Positions 38,399 to 47,824 are shown, counted from the first letter of the stretch. The stretch is 64,000 nt of DNA from Desulfobacter curvatus DSM 3379 (GCF_000373985.1 NZ_KB893001.1:1-64000), one strand, 5' to 3'. Made by a program: numbers and translations. The notes: generated from the letters alone by a model not told the origin.

Positions 38399-38419
38399 CG
38401 CTACTGATGATGAGTAGCG
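38399..38419. terminator. Hairpin between convergent genes
   Basis: CGCTACT and AGTAGCG pair perfectly around GATGATG, between the permease operon and the convergent methyltransferase gene. No T-tract is seen. Confidence 0.5.
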
Positions 38420-38421
38420 GC

Positions 38422-39171
38422 TTACACTCCTGAATGCGGCTGTGCTTTTACCCCGGCCAATACAAGAACCGGCGGACGTCTCAAATGATCTAAAAGATCG
38501 GGCCGTTCCGCGACGGCATCGGGGGCCGGCCCGGGTTCAAGGAGTCTTTGAATCGAAAAACCGGCGTCGATCAGTGTGTTGATGTACGTTTCAACGGTCC
38601 GGTGGTATTTTTTTACACCGTCAACAAACCAGCGGGACACCCGCAGGGTTTCTTTTTTATAGTCATCAACGGGCCAATGCCTCTTGGTCCCGTCATCCAG
38701 ACTGCACCATCCCTTGAGCAACGAAGTGCAGATCGGGTGCTCCACAGAAAAAATAAAATGTCCGCCTTCTTTGAGAGACAGAGCAACGGTCTCAAATACC
38801 GGCCGGATATTTTTTACGTAATGAAAACACATTGAAGAGACTGCCAAATCAAATGATCCCTGGGCCACATCAAGATCCTCGGCGGCAATCTGTACAAAAT
38901 CAGCCCTTGGGTCCTTTATACGGTTTTTTGCTTCCGAAACCATATTCGCGGATATGTCTGTGCCCAGAATAGATGCGGCGTTTTTTCCAAGACAATAGGA
39001 GGCAAACTTTCCGAAACCGCAGCCGATATCCAGGATGCGAAGCCCGTCGAGTGGGGGCAAAAGGCTGTAAATCGCCGGTTCTTCAATTGCGGCATTGAGA
39101 CCGCTTTCGTTTGCCCGAAGCGCCATGTAATGTTCATAAAACTCCGGATTGTCATAAATGTTTTGTTTCAT
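38422..39171 (-). CDS. Class I SAM-dependent methyltransferase
   Basis: A 249-residue protein with the SAM-binding motif LRILDIGCGFGKFASYCLG (about residues 45-63), acidic motif II (LGTDISANMV), ADFVQIAAEDLDVAQGSFDLAVSSMCFHYV and a post-motif III beta strand. Family members methylate small molecules, often with a hydrophobic C-terminal part. Its start overlaps the GNAT gene stop by 20 bp, so the two are co-transcribed. The substrate is unknown. Confidence 0.88.
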   Translation of the reverse strand: MKQNIYDNPEFYEHYMALRANESGLNAAIEEPAIYSLLPPLDGLRILDIGCGFGKFASYCLGKNAASILGTDISANMVSEAKNRIKDPRADFVQIAAEDLDVAQGSFDLAVSSMCFHYVKNIRPVFETVALSLKEGGHFIFSVEHPICTSLLKGWCSLDDGTKRHWPVDDYKKETLRVSRWFVDGVKKYHRTVETYINTLIDAGFSIQRLLEPGPAPDAVAERPDLLDHLRRPPVLVLAGVKAQPHSGV

Positions 39172-39709
39172 AGTACGGTTCCTCTTTCAGTAATCCGTAA
39201 ACCACATGATCCAGGTACTTTCCATATACGTTTTCAGCATTACGGATAATTCCTTCTTTTTGAAAGCCAAGGCTTTCCGGAATGGCGCGGCTTTTATAAT
39301 TGTCCACCGCACAACGGATTTCGATGCGGTTAAGTGCATAGGATGTAAACCCGATTTTAACGGCCTCCCTGACACTTTTGCGCATCATCCCCCGGCCATT
39401 GTATTCCCTGGCCAACCAATATCCGAGATGACCGATACAGTTAACCGGGTCGATCTGATTATAACCCAATACGCCGGCAATTCTGTCTTTGCAGAAGATT
39501 GTCATGTGCAATGCCTTGCCCTGCTGAAAATTTAATAACTGCGCGTCTATGAATTTTTTGGTATCCAGGGGCGTTGTAATTGAATCAAGCCATGGCAGCC
39601 ATTGTTTCAGAAATTCCCTGTTTTTGTCGGTCAGTTCAAACAGTTCATCGGCATACTGGGGTATGGTCAAACCAAGTTTGATGTCTTTATCAAGATATCT
39701 GAAAAACAT
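39152..39709 (-). CDS. GNAT acetyltransferase, RimJ/RimL type
   Basis: A 185-residue GNAT: it begins MFFRYLDKDIKLGLTIPQYADELFELTDKNREFLKQWLPWLD as in RimL-like enzymes. It has the acetyl-CoA-binding motif (GYWLAREYNGRGMMRKSVREAVK) and a C-terminal NRIEIRCAVDNYKSRAIPESLGFQKEG. Likely acetylates an N-terminal amine of a ribosomal protein or a small molecule. It is first of a two-gene operon with the methyltransferase. Confidence 0.9.
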   Translation of the reverse strand: MFFRYLDKDIKLGLTIPQYADELFELTDKNREFLKQWLPWLDSITTPLDTKKFIDAQLLNFQQGKALHMTIFCKDRIAGVLGYNQIDPVNCIGHLGYWLAREYNGRGMMRKSVREAVKIGFTSYALNRIEIRCAVDNYKSRAIPESLGFQKEGIIRNAENVYGKYLDHVVYGLLKEEPYYETKHL

Positions 39710-39743
39710 ATTTAAACTATCCGCTCCTCTTTATGTGCCTGTT

Positions 39744-39902
39744 TTATTTTTCCGGTACCTTTTTTGCGCCATCATGTCCGGCCGCCACAGATGATACCAA
39801 AATACGTACCTGGGTGGGTAACTTTTTATTCAGATTTGAATAAAGCGTTAACACCACTGTATTATTTCCGGCCCGCACCATTCCACCTGTGTATTTCTTG
39901 AA
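39744..39902 (-). pseudogene. Possible gene fragment
   Basis: A short open frame (ATG at 39881) encodes VRAGNNTVVLTLYSNLNKK and a further ~27 residues ending KVPEK. It is protein-like in composition but lacks a good start and any known match by eye. It could be a remnant C-terminus of a beta-rich protein or chance. No ribosome site is obvious. Confidence 0.3.
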
Positions 39903-40046
39903 CTAAAGACTCGTTTCGATTTTTATGATATTTAATGTAGCGCAGTAAAATTTTATTGTTTATCGATAATTTTTTATTGCTTTTCGGTTTTTAGAGTAGT
40001 AGAAAGGAACGACTGCGGACTAAATATAAAAAGGGAGACAATCACC
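39903..40046. promoter_or_regulatory. Promoter region for the DUF2975 operon
   Basis: AT-rich upstream DNA with AGGGAGA just before the DUF2975 ATG. Several AT-rich -10-like words occur, but no promoter can be fixed by eye. Confidence 0.3.
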
Positions 40047-40607
40047 ATGAAAACGAATCACACCACCGACACAAATAAGAACATAGACTTAATCCGGAAA
40101 TCCAGCCGGAGAATTATATGGACCCTTTACATCTGGCGCGGGGTGATTCCCCTGGCCACTTGTTTGATCTGGCTGTTCATAAACAAGCTGCCTTGGATGA
40201 CTCAGGAGATCTTGCCCGATTTTGTCCAACTTCCTTTGCCGCTTCCCATTCGGCTGGCCGGCCTGGCCGTCACCATGATCCCGGTCAGCATAATGATTTA
40301 CGGCATTACAACACTGATTCAATTATTCCGGCTGTATCAGTGCGGCAAAATTTTTCAATCTGAAAACGTCGCCTGCCTCAAACGTCTGTCCGGAACGATT
40401 CTTGTGCTTGGCGTGACAGGTATCATCACCAATAGCCTCTTAAGTGTTGTCTTGACCCTTCATCATCCCCCAGGGAAACATATGATTACCTTTGGCATAA
40501 CCGATAAGGATATCACGTTGTTTATCCTGGGATATATTCTGATGACCATCGCCAGGGTGATGCAGGAAGGGTGCCGGTTACAGCAAGAACAAAGTCTTAC
40601 GGTATAG
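40047..40607 (+). CDS. DUF2975-family membrane protein
   Basis: A 186-residue protein with four predicted membrane helices (LYIWRGVIPLATCLIWLFI; PIRLAGLAVTMIPVSIMIYGITTLIQLF; LSGTILVLGVTGIITNSLLSVVL; FILGYILMTIARVMQEG) and the DUF2975 ending ARVMQEGCRLQQEQSLTV. This family is typically paired with a tiny XRE regulator, exactly as here (next gene 13 bp downstream). Function unknown. Confidence 0.83.
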   Translation: MKTNHTTDTNKNIDLIRKSSRRIIWTLYIWRGVIPLATCLIWLFINKLPWMTQEILPDFVQLPLPLPIRLAGLAVTMIPVSIMIYGITTLIQLFRLYQCGKIFQSENVACLKRLSGTILVLGVTGIITNSLLSVVLTLHHPPGKHMITFGITDKDITLFILGYILMTIARVMQEGCRLQQEQSLTV

Positions 40608-40620
40608 AGGGGGAATTGAT

Positions 40621-40830
40621 TTGACTATTCGTATCAATTTGGATGTTATGATGGCCCGGCGTAAAATCAACTCCAATACCCTGGCCGAAAAGATAGGCAT
40701 CACAGCGCAAAATCTGTCCATCCTGAAAACAGGTAAAGCCAAAGCCATTAGATTCTCTACCCTTGACGCAATATGCCGTCATTTGGATTGTCAACCCGGT
40801 GACATTCTGGAATATTCTAACGACTCGTAA
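40621..40830 (+). CDS. Small XRE/Cro-type DNA-binding regulator (YozG-like)
   Basis: A 69-residue helix-turn-helix protein (INLDVMMARRKINSNTLAEKIGITAQNLSILKTGKAKAIRFSTLDAICRHLDCQPGDILEY) starting at a TTG with GAGGGGG upstream. It is directly downstream of DUF2975, the usual regulator partner of that family, and likely autoregulates the pair. Confidence 0.88.
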   Translation: MTIRINLDVMMARRKINSNTLAEKIGITAQNLSILKTGKAKAIRFSTLDAICRHLDCQPGDILEYSNDS

Positions 40831-40872
40831 CCAATAATTGATGAACCCGTAAAAAGGCCAACCGATGGCTAA

Positions 40873-40982
40873 GTAAAAATCTTCGTCTACAAGGCATAGG
40901 GTCCGGCCAGGGGCAAAGGCATACATGTAGTATATCGAGCATCTGGTCGGGTACCATAACGCAGTAGACGGAGACTTTTTAC
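40873..40982. repeat. Foldback element 2
   Basis: The left arm GTAAAAATCTTCGTCTAC and the right arm GTAGACGGAGACTTTTTAC are inverted and about 90 percent complementary, bounding 110 bp of non-coding DNA. Its ends do not match foldback element 1. Confidence 0.6.
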
Positions 40983-40995
40983 GACGCCATCAAAT

Positions 40996-41270
40996 TTAAA
41001 TAAGACCTTTTTCTTCCAAGAACTTTATTAATCTGGATGATTCTCCTTCAGCCATGGTTCCGCCAAGGCTAACAGCAACCCCTACACATTCCAATATTTC
41101 ATTTACGGTGGCGCCAAGTCTCAAGGCTTCGTCAGCTTGATAAAGAATACACGCTTTGCATCCATGCACAGTAGCTGCAGTCATTGCGATTAATCTTTTT
41201 GTTTTGCCGTCAATGGCACCATCTTTTCCTCGAAACCCTGCCGGTACTGCCGTATGTCTGCATCACGCTT
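40996..41270 (-). pseudogene. Carboxymuconolactone decarboxylase/AhpD-like gene, frameshifted
   Basis: The C-terminal 74 residues read GAIDGKTKRLIAMTAATVHGCKACILYQADEALRLGAT, an AhpD-like CxxC-containing (GCKAC) peroxiredoxin-reductase family. The expected preceding part (IRQYRQGFEEKM) lies in another frame just upstream on the same strand, near 41215-41225. An indel has therefore split the gene. The first ~62 residues could still be translated from ATG at 41184, but would lack the helical N-terminus. A sequencing error is possible. Confidence 0.55.
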
Positions 41271-41433
41271 TATTCCGGCAACGGCCCGGACGATAAGGCA
41301 AAATCCTGCCTGTTCCAGCACATTGCCGGGTCCTTTGATATGCCTGCGAAATCCAGGATGTGAAAACACAAGGCCGCTGAACGCGTTATCATCCAAGGTG
41401 TCTCACAGTCCGGAACAAGGTCATTGCCGGGCG

Positions 41434-43398
41434 TTATTGTGGCGGAGAAATCAGCCTCTGGAAATCCGCCAGTTGCTCGGCATTGCCCATGACGGCAATT
41501 AATTCACTCGCTTTCAACTGATAATCCGCACCCGGGTTGGGTTGCAACTCGCCGTCATGCATCACGCCAACTATTGATATCCCGGTCTTGGTGCGAAGAT
41601 CCAACTCTTTGATTGTCTGGCCGATCACAGGACTGTCGGCCACTATTTTTATCCAGTTAAACTCCAAGAGGTCACATGCTTTTTGGAGTTGTGACAGGGT
41701 TTGACTCCTCTTGGAAATTTTGAAAAGCGGGGCATACAACTCCCTGCGAAAGGCATCGGTATATTTTTGGATATCCGTGGCCGGGATATTTAAATAGAGC
41801 AGGGCCTGGCGAGTGAATTGCAGGCCGGCTTCAAATTCCGGCTGAACCACTTCCTGTATGTCCTGGTCATGCAGGGCCTGCATCTGCTCTACGCCTTCGG
41901 CCCTTGCCACAATATTCACCGTGGGGTTTAAAAGGCGAATCTGGTGACAGGCGGCGCCGGTTACATCAATCCTGGGTGTGGTAATGAGTACAAGATTGGC
42001 CTCTTGTACCTTACCGGCCTCCAGAACGACATCCCGGGTGACATCCCCGTAAATCACCGGAAATCCCTTGCTTTTGACCTGGCTCACCCGCCGGTAATCA
42101 AGCTCAATAATGACAAAGGCCTGGTCCAGGCGCTGGAGTACTTGACCTATTTGAAATCCGATCCGCCCCCCGCCTGCAATGACCACATGGTTGTGTAAGC
42201 CTGTGTCTGGTAAATTGATGGTCTGTACCGGTTCTTTTTTAAACATTCGCTTTCGCAATCCGTACAATGGTGCGGTCAGTCCCGAAATAAGCGGTGTCAA
42301 TAGCATGGTTACAATTGCGGTTGCCAGTGTCAGGGAATAGAGATCGTTGGATATGGATTGGGTGCTGATACCGACCCGGGCCAAAACAAATGAAAACTCT
42401 CCCACCTGGAACATGCTCAACCCCAATGCCAGCGGTATGACGTTGCCATAACCGAATACGCGGCTTAATGCGCTGAAAATAAGCCCCTTGCCTGCGGATA
42501 CAAATAAAACAACAATCAGGATTGTTTTCCAGTTTTTAATCAAAAAGACCGGATCCAGAAGCATGCCCACCGACACAAAGAAAAGCAAACCAAAGATATC
42601 CCTCAGCGGAATAATATCGCTTAATGCCTGGTGTCCATAATCGGATTCGCTGAGCACCATGCCGGCAACAAACGCACCAAACGCAAAGGACAACCCAAAT
42701 AAATAGGTACCATATCCCACGCCCAGGCCAATTGCGGTGATTGCCAGCAGGAACAGCTCCCTTGAATTGTGTCTGGCAATATAGGCCAGCAGTTTTGGAA
42801 TGAGTCGTGTGCCGATAAAAATCATCAGAAACAGAAATGTCACCGCCTTGACCGCAGCCCAGCCAAGCGCGGGTAAACCTGCTTCCAGCTGATTCAATTT
42901 CGGCAGGATAATCATTAAGGGAACAACCGCCAGATCCTGAACAATCAACATGCCGATCATGACCCTGCTTGAAAGGGTACCCATTCGTCCCTGGCTCATC
43001 AGTGTTTTTAGAATCACCATGGTACTGGACAGGGCAATAAGCCCCCCAAACCAAAGCGAATCATTAAATGGCCAGTTAAATATTTTACCGATGCCAAAGC
43101 CCAGGAAAATTGAAAGCAGCATCTGTATCGGGGTACCGATCAAAGCAATCCGGGCCACAGGCTTCAGCTCTTTGAGTGAAAATTCCAGTCCCAGAGCAAA
43201 CAGCAAAAGCGCAACACCAATTTCTGCCAACAACTCGATATCGTGGATATTGGAAATTGTAACACCACCGGTAAACGGGCCCACCATGACGCCGACCAGA
43301 ATGTACCCCAGGATTAAAGGCTGCTTTAACCGCTGGGCAATAAGCCCGCCAATTAAACCGGCCACAACAATAATTGCAATATCAGAAGCTATACCCAT
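41434..43398 (-). CDS. CPA2-type monovalent cation:proton antiporter with RCK domain (KefB-like)
   Basis: A 654-residue protein: an N-terminal 12-helix antiporter domain (residues ~1-385) including VGPFTGGV and ALLLFALGLEFSLKELKP. A TrkA-N Rossmann domain follows (HVVIAGGGRIGFQIGQVLQRL, about 405-520), then a TrkA-C domain near the C-terminus (GVMHDGELQPNPGADYQLKASELIAVMG). It exchanges K+ or Na+ for H+ and can be gated by NAD(H) or nucleotides through the RCK part. Its gene is divergent from the XRE-cupin gene. Confidence 0.92.
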   Translation of the reverse strand: MGIASDIAIIVVAGLIGGLIAQRLKQPLILGYILVGVMVGPFTGGVTISNIHDIELLAEIGVALLLFALGLEFSLKELKPVARIALIGTPIQMLLSIFLGFGIGKIFNWPFNDSLWFGGLIALSSTMVILKTLMSQGRMGTLSSRVMIGMLIVQDLAVVPLMIILPKLNQLEAGLPALGWAAVKAVTFLFLMIFIGTRLIPKLLAYIARHNSRELFLLAITAIGLGVGYGTYLFGLSFAFGAFVAGMVLSESDYGHQALSDIIPLRDIFGLLFFVSVGMLLDPVFLIKNWKTILIVVLFVSAGKGLIFSALSRVFGYGNVIPLALGLSMFQVGEFSFVLARVGISTQSISNDLYSLTLATAIVTMLLTPLISGLTAPLYGLRKRMFKKEPVQTINLPDTGLHNHVVIAGGGRIGFQIGQVLQRLDQAFVIIELDYRRVSQVKSKGFPVIYGDVTRDVVLEAGKVQEANLVLITTPRIDVTGAACHQIRLLNPTVNIVARAEGVEQMQALHDQDIQEVVQPEFEAGLQFTRQALLYLNIPATDIQKYTDAFRRELYAPLFKISKRSQTLSQLQKACDLLEFNWIKIVADSPVIGQTIKELDLRTKTGISIVGVMHDGELQPNPGADYQLKASELIAVMGNAEQLADFQRLISPPQ

Positions 43399-43597
43399 TC
43401 GTATTTATACCTGAAATTAATTTATAACGCTCCACTCCCAATCGACTATAAAAAACATCCCTTAAACATGAACGGTCAATTGGGCTCTTGACAAGATATA
43501 AAATATAAAATACTTTTTGTAAATCTTAATTTACACAGTGGGCCGGTATTTACTATACGTAATGATGCCATTAATACTTTAACAGGAATAAATTCAA

Positions 43598-44116
43598 ATG
43601 GGTAAATTTGACTTTTCGGTAATACGTACCCTGCGCATGAAACTTGGCATTACGGCTGACGAGCTTGCCAAGCGTGCCAACTTGACCCGTGTGACGGTTG
43701 CAAATCTTGAAACCGGTGGCGGTAACCCGACCATTGAGACAATAGACGCCTTAAGCAAGGCCTTTCAACTCCCCGCAAATGAGCTTGTAAGACTGGCAGA
43801 AGTGACTAAATGTGAGATTGGTCATACGGAAAAATTCAAAAAGAAAGAGGCTGCCGGAACCCATATTTGGTTCCCTAATTTTGAAATTTATCACATGAAA
43901 GCACCACAAGGTGCCAGAAAGGAAGCCGATCCTAAACATCACGAAAATACGGCCGAAATTTGCGTGGTTCTCTCCGGCAAGTTAAAAGCGATGGTGGGAG
44001 GCCAGGTCTTTGAGTTAGGTCCGGGAGAGGCTTTGCGTTTCAAGGCACTGCACGACCATTATTTTGATGTCATTAATGACGCTGAATTTCTTTTGATTCA
44101 TCACAATATCGTTTAA
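43598..44116 (+). CDS. XRE-cupin transcriptional regulator
   Basis: A 172-residue protein: an N-terminal XRE HTH domain (IRTLRMKLGITADELAKRANLTRVTVANLETGGGNPTIETIDALSKAF), a hinge, and a C-terminal cupin (ICVVLSGKLKAMVGGQVFELGPGEALRFKALHDH). Such proteins repress small-metabolite genes and sense ligands through the cupin. It lies between the divergent antiporter gene and a methyltransferase gene that starts 24 bp downstream, so it may control either. Confidence 0.9.
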   Translation: MGKFDFSVIRTLRMKLGITADELAKRANLTRVTVANLETGGGNPTIETIDALSKAFQLPANELVRLAEVTKCEIGHTEKFKKKEAAGTHIWFPNFEIYHMKAPQGARKEADPKHHENTAEICVVLSGKLKAMVGGQVFELGPGEALRFKALHDHYFDVINDAEFLLIHHNIV

Positions 44117-44140
44117 CTTCACAGGAACAGGAGTAATATC

Positions 44141-44656
44141 ATGGATATATGTTCTTTTTATCTAATGTGTTTTTGGTTTTCACTGCGTGATGCATTTACA
44201 CCGCCAATAAAAAAGTTAAAGGGTGCAGGCTTAAAAAGGGGGATGTCTGTATTGGATTACGGATGCGGTCCGGGTAGTTTCAGCATTGCAGCATCCCTTC
44301 AGGTCGGCGAAACGGGAACAGTCTATGCGGTTGACCAATTTCCGGTAGCCATTGAGATGACCCGGCGCAAAGCAGCCAAGCGGAAATTGAAAAACGTTAC
44401 ACCTATATTAACCGACTGTTACACCGGCCTCCCGGACAAGATTATTGACATTGTTATTCTGCATGACGTGTTCCATGAACTCATAAATGCTCAAAAAGTA
44501 ATGGATGAATTATACCGTGTGATGAAACCGGATGCTATTTTATGGTTCAATGACCACCACATGGACATACCAACCGTTGAACATGCGATTCAGGCAAATC
44601 ATCGGTTCAAACTGGAACGACATGATCGTTCATCTTTAATATTTAAAAAAATGTGA
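44141..44656 (+). CDS. Class I SAM-dependent methyltransferase
   Basis: A 171-residue protein. The SAM motif I is MSVLDYGCGPGSFSIAASLQVG (about residues 38-60) and the following acidic turn is VYAVDQFPVAIEM; then PDKIIDIVILHDVFHEL and VMKPDAILWFNDHHMD. It is shorter than typical family members. Gene is 24 bp after the XRE-cupin gene and 21 bp before the SNF2 gene; probably an operon. Confidence 0.85.
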   Translation: MDICSFYLMCFWFSLRDAFTPPIKKLKGAGLKRGMSVLDYGCGPGSFSIAASLQVGETGTVYAVDQFPVAIEMTRRKAAKRKLKNVTPILTDCYTGLPDKIIDIVILHDVFHELINAQKVMDELYRVMKPDAILWFNDHHMDIPTVEHAIQANHRFKLERHDRSSLIFKKM

Positions 44657-44677
44657 CCCGGGAAAAACACCAGTATA

Positions 44678-47440
44678 ATGAAAGGTAGTGCCAAATTGCA
44701 GGGGATAGTCTTTATCTATGAAGAAAGTCGTTCGGTGAAAAACAACGCATTAACCGTGCGGATTGAGGAACGGCGAAAAGAAGGAAACTCCTGGATGCCT
44801 GCAGGTCCGCAAAAAGTGTATACGGCCCGGGACCTTCACCGCCCGGGACTTAAGATTTTGGACAACACACTTTTTTCCATGGCCTTTAAATCCGAAACCG
44901 ATTTCCGACAAATGGAAGCACGGTTCTTTTCCCCGGATCAGGAATATACCCTTTTCAGAATTTCACCATACGATCTTAAGGCCTTCCTGGACCGGTGCAA
45001 TGCCAAAAATCTGTTGTGCAGCAAAGACGGACGGCTGCTCCGGTTTCAGTATGTTAAAAAAATGATCCCTGAAATTGTATTCAAGGACTCGGGAAAGGCC
45101 TTTGATGCTGTTCTTACCCTGGAGGGACATAAAATACCTGCACCGTGTTATGGAACCCCATCGAATCCTGTCAGAATCATATCCGGTACCCGGGTCTATG
45201 AATTACCCAAGGGCTTGCCGGTAGGCGTGATCAAAGATCTGGTCCGGGGAAAAACCATTCCCTATGATGAACTGGACGAAACTTTGGCAGGGTTGAGCCG
45301 CTATGCCGGCAAACTTTCCTTAAATATTCCGGGCAGGACTAAAAAAATGGACCGCCATGCCGAGTTCACGCCGGTATTGGATTTTGATCCAGATTTAAAA
45401 CATGCGGATTTGGGGTTTGAATACAAAGGCATCGGCCTTTTATCCATGACAGACACACGGCAGGTTTTGCTGAACCATAAAACCAACCTTGAACTGCACA
45501 GAGATTTTGACGAAGAAATAAAATACCGTGACATGCTTAAACGCCATGGCGCGGTATTCGAATCCCATGCCCCCAAAGATTGTTTCATTCCGGAAAGAAA
45601 CAGGGAAAAGATCCTTCTCCATGCCCAAAAGCAGGGGGGTGTTCTCAAAGTAGCAGGCTGCAGCCTGGTACTGGACATTAAGGTCGCCTGGGATATCAGA
45701 ACAAAGGAGGCGGAGATCCTTGTGGGAGGCAACGTCTGTTACCAGGGAAAACAAACCGGTATGGAAAATATTCTGGACGCCTGTCTTTGTGGACAGCCCT
45801 GGTTTGACCTTCCCGGGGGATTAAAAGGGTTTATCCCAACGGGTCTGGCCCGGGATTTTGAACAGCTTGAGCTTCGCGGGGACTTCAGGGATGAGGACGT
45901 CCGGTTTGGCAAATATGATCTTTCCTTTATTGCCCGGTTTCTTGACAACAAGGAGAACGTGGTCCGGGATCAGGCCTTTAAGCGGTATCTTGCGTTTTTG
46001 AAAAACAGATGTGCCTCAGACCAGCCGGTAAAGGTGCCCAAAACCTTGAAAGCGGAACTTCGGCCCTACCAGAAGACCGGATTTGCCTGGCTTCGGGGGC
46101 TTGCCGGGTTTGGATTTTGCGGTATCCTTGCCGATGACATGGGACTGGGCAAAACCGTGCAGGTCTTAACCTTTCTCCTGGAGGTTAAAGAGCAGTCCGG
46201 GGGCACCCACACAAGCCTGGTGATTGTTCCTAAAATTTTAATGTGGAACTGGGAATCCGAGGCCAAACGGTTTGCCCCGGATTTAAGAGTGCTGGTGTAT
46301 GCCGGTGCGTCCCGGGACAAATTGCTGTCCAACCTTTGCGATGCGGATCTTGTGATCACATCCTATGGCCTGGTCCGGCAGGATGAAGAACATTTAACCC
46401 GGATCTTATGGGATATGCTTGTCCTGGACGAGGCCCAAGCCATAAAGAACCCCAAGTCACAGATATCCAAATCCGTAAAAAGGTTAAAAGCGGCAAACAG
46501 ATTATCTTTAACCGGCACGCCCATTGAAAATCGGCCCCTGGACCTATGGAGCCAGTTTGATTTTCTCATGCCCGGCTTTCTGGGGGATAAGACGGTATTT
46601 CAAAAAACCTATGCCGGACAGGATCAGGACGCCTTGAGCCGGCTGAAAATTCTTACGGCTCCCTTTATCCTGAGAAGAATGAAAAAACAGGTTTGCAAAG
46701 AGCTGCCGCCCAAAACCGAAATTACCCTTTACTGCGGTTTCAGCAAAGAACAAAAAGCCTGCTACGATGATATCCTCAATGCAGGGAAACGCAAGCTGAC
46801 AGACAATCAGAAAAGGGGTGAGTCCCGGACCATGCAGATATTAACCCTGCTTCTCAGGCTGAGACAGGCGTCCTGCCATCCTGCACTGGTGACCGGAACA
46901 GATCCGGGGTCTGGGTTCCGACCGGAGAAATCAAGCCAAAAATTTGAACTGGTCCTGGAAACCGCCCGGGAAATTATTCAAAGCGGTTATAAAATACTGA
47001 TTTTTTCACAATTTGTGGCCCTTCTGGACCTGGTGGATCAGATGTTTGGGGCCCACGGAATTAAACGCTTTACCCTGTATGGGCGCACAAAAAAGCGGCA
47101 GGATCAGATCCGGGGATTTAAGAAAAGTCCTGATTCCTGTGCCTTTCTCATTTCACTGAAAGCCGGAGGCCTGGGGCTGAACCTGACCGAGGCCGGATAC
47201 GTTTTTCTTCTGGACCCCTGGTGGAACCCGGCCGTGGAAAACCAGGCCGTGGATAGAAGCCACAGAATTGGCCAGGAAAATCCGGTAACGGTGTACCGGT
47301 TCATCACCAGAAACTCGGTGGAGGAAAATATCGGCCGGCTTCAAGCCAAAAAACAGGCCATGGGAAAAGCGGTTCTCGGGCATAAAGGCCTTTCAGATGC
47401 CGGGATTTCCGAAAAAGAACTTTTGGAACTGATTAATTAA
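44678..47440 (+). CDS. SNF2/SWI2-family DNA-dependent ATPase (RapA/HepA-like helicase)
   Basis: A 920-residue protein. An N-terminal ~450-residue region of unknown fold precedes the SNF2 engine. This includes Walker A-containing motif I DDMGLGKTVQVL, motif II DEAQAIKN, motif III SLTGTPIENR, motif V LKAGGLGLNLTEA and motif VI DRSHRIGQ. No SWIM zinc finger is seen. Such bacterial proteins remodel DNA-protein complexes or recycle RNA polymerase; some are phage-defence components. No nuclease or methylase partner clearly linked to defence is next to it, so housekeeping is as likely. The start codon is uncertain. Confidence 0.9.
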   Translation: MKGSAKLQGIVFIYEESRSVKNNALTVRIEERRKEGNSWMPAGPQKVYTARDLHRPGLKILDNTLFSMAFKSETDFRQMEARFFSPDQEYTLFRISPYDLKAFLDRCNAKNLLCSKDGRLLRFQYVKKMIPEIVFKDSGKAFDAVLTLEGHKIPAPCYGTPSNPVRIISGTRVYELPKGLPVGVIKDLVRGKTIPYDELDETLAGLSRYAGKLSLNIPGRTKKMDRHAEFTPVLDFDPDLKHADLGFEYKGIGLLSMTDTRQVLLNHKTNLELHRDFDEEIKYRDMLKRHGAVFESHAPKDCFIPERNREKILLHAQKQGGVLKVAGCSLVLDIKVAWDIRTKEAEILVGGNVCYQGKQTGMENILDACLCGQPWFDLPGGLKGFIPTGLARDFEQLELRGDFRDEDVRFGKYDLSFIARFLDNKENVVRDQAFKRYLAFLKNRCASDQPVKVPKTLKAELRPYQKTGFAWLRGLAGFGFCGILADDMGLGKTVQVLTFLLEVKEQSGGTHTSLVIVPKILMWNWESEAKRFAPDLRVLVYAGASRDKLLSNLCDADLVITSYGLVRQDEEHLTRILWDMLVLDEAQAIKNPKSQISKSVKRLKAANRLSLTGTPIENRPLDLWSQFDFLMPGFLGDKTVFQKTYAGQDQDALSRLKILTAPFILRRMKKQVCKELPPKTEITLYCGFSKEQKACYDDILNAGKRKLTDNQKRGESRTMQILTLLLRLRQASCHPALVTGTDPGSGFRPEKSSQKFELVLETAREIIQSGYKILIFSQFVALLDLVDQMFGAHGIKRFTLYGRTKKRQDQIRGFKKSPDSCAFLISLKAGGLGLNLTEAGYVFLLDPWWNPAVENQAVDRSHRIGQENPVTVYRFITRNSVEENIGRLQAKKQAMGKAVLGHKGLSDAGISEKELLELIN

Positions 47441-47654
47441 ATTCGAGCAGAGGTTCCTTTCATTTTTCGTTGCTTCTCAATTCGCCGGAAACAGTGTAAA
47501 TTCCACTGGGCAATCTCCTGTAAAATCAAAGTCCAGTTGTTGAAGTTCTCCCTTGCCATCCAGACAGCAAGCAGGTCAATTTCCAATAATCCTGATTTGG
47601 CAGGCTTTCAGAAAATCAATTTTATAATATATTATTCCCAATAGACAAAATTTA
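47441..47654. other. Non-coding stretch upstream of TIR-bounded element
   Basis: No open frame or obvious RNA gene is seen. No terminator with a clear T-tract follows the SNF2 gene. Confidence 0.3.
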
Positions 47655-47824
47655 TGGCTCATGTTGCATTTCAGGGCCTTTTTAGAAGTGGACAAGGCTA
47701 ACTATCTGAAATATAAGGCAGAATATTCCAGTCTTGCGATATGAAGAAAACGTAAATATTGTTTATCATTTTAAATAGATATGGTTTATATTAAAAATAA
47801 GACCCCGAAACGCAACATGAGCCA
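47655..47824. mobile_element. Non-autonomous element with 22-bp terminal inverted repeats (MITE-like)
   Basis: TGGCTCATGTTGCATTTCAGGG at the left and CCCCGAAACGCAACATGAGCCA at the right are inverted repeats with 19 of 22 matches. The 126-bp interior is AT-rich and non-coding. No clear target-site duplication is visible. It may be a MITE or a solo relic of a larger insertion sequence just upstream of the TPR/YhaV pair. Confidence 0.6.

Noticed and set aside
41190..41396. Separate small gene upstream of the AhpD-like fragment
   Set aside because: Its last part fits the missing N-terminus of the AhpD-like gene; the first ~40 residues are not recognisable.
44678..47440. SNF2 gene as core of a DISARM-like defence system
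   Set aside because: No DrmB, DUF1998, phospholipase D or DNA methylase gene adjoins it; the nearby methyltransferase is a small class I enzyme.
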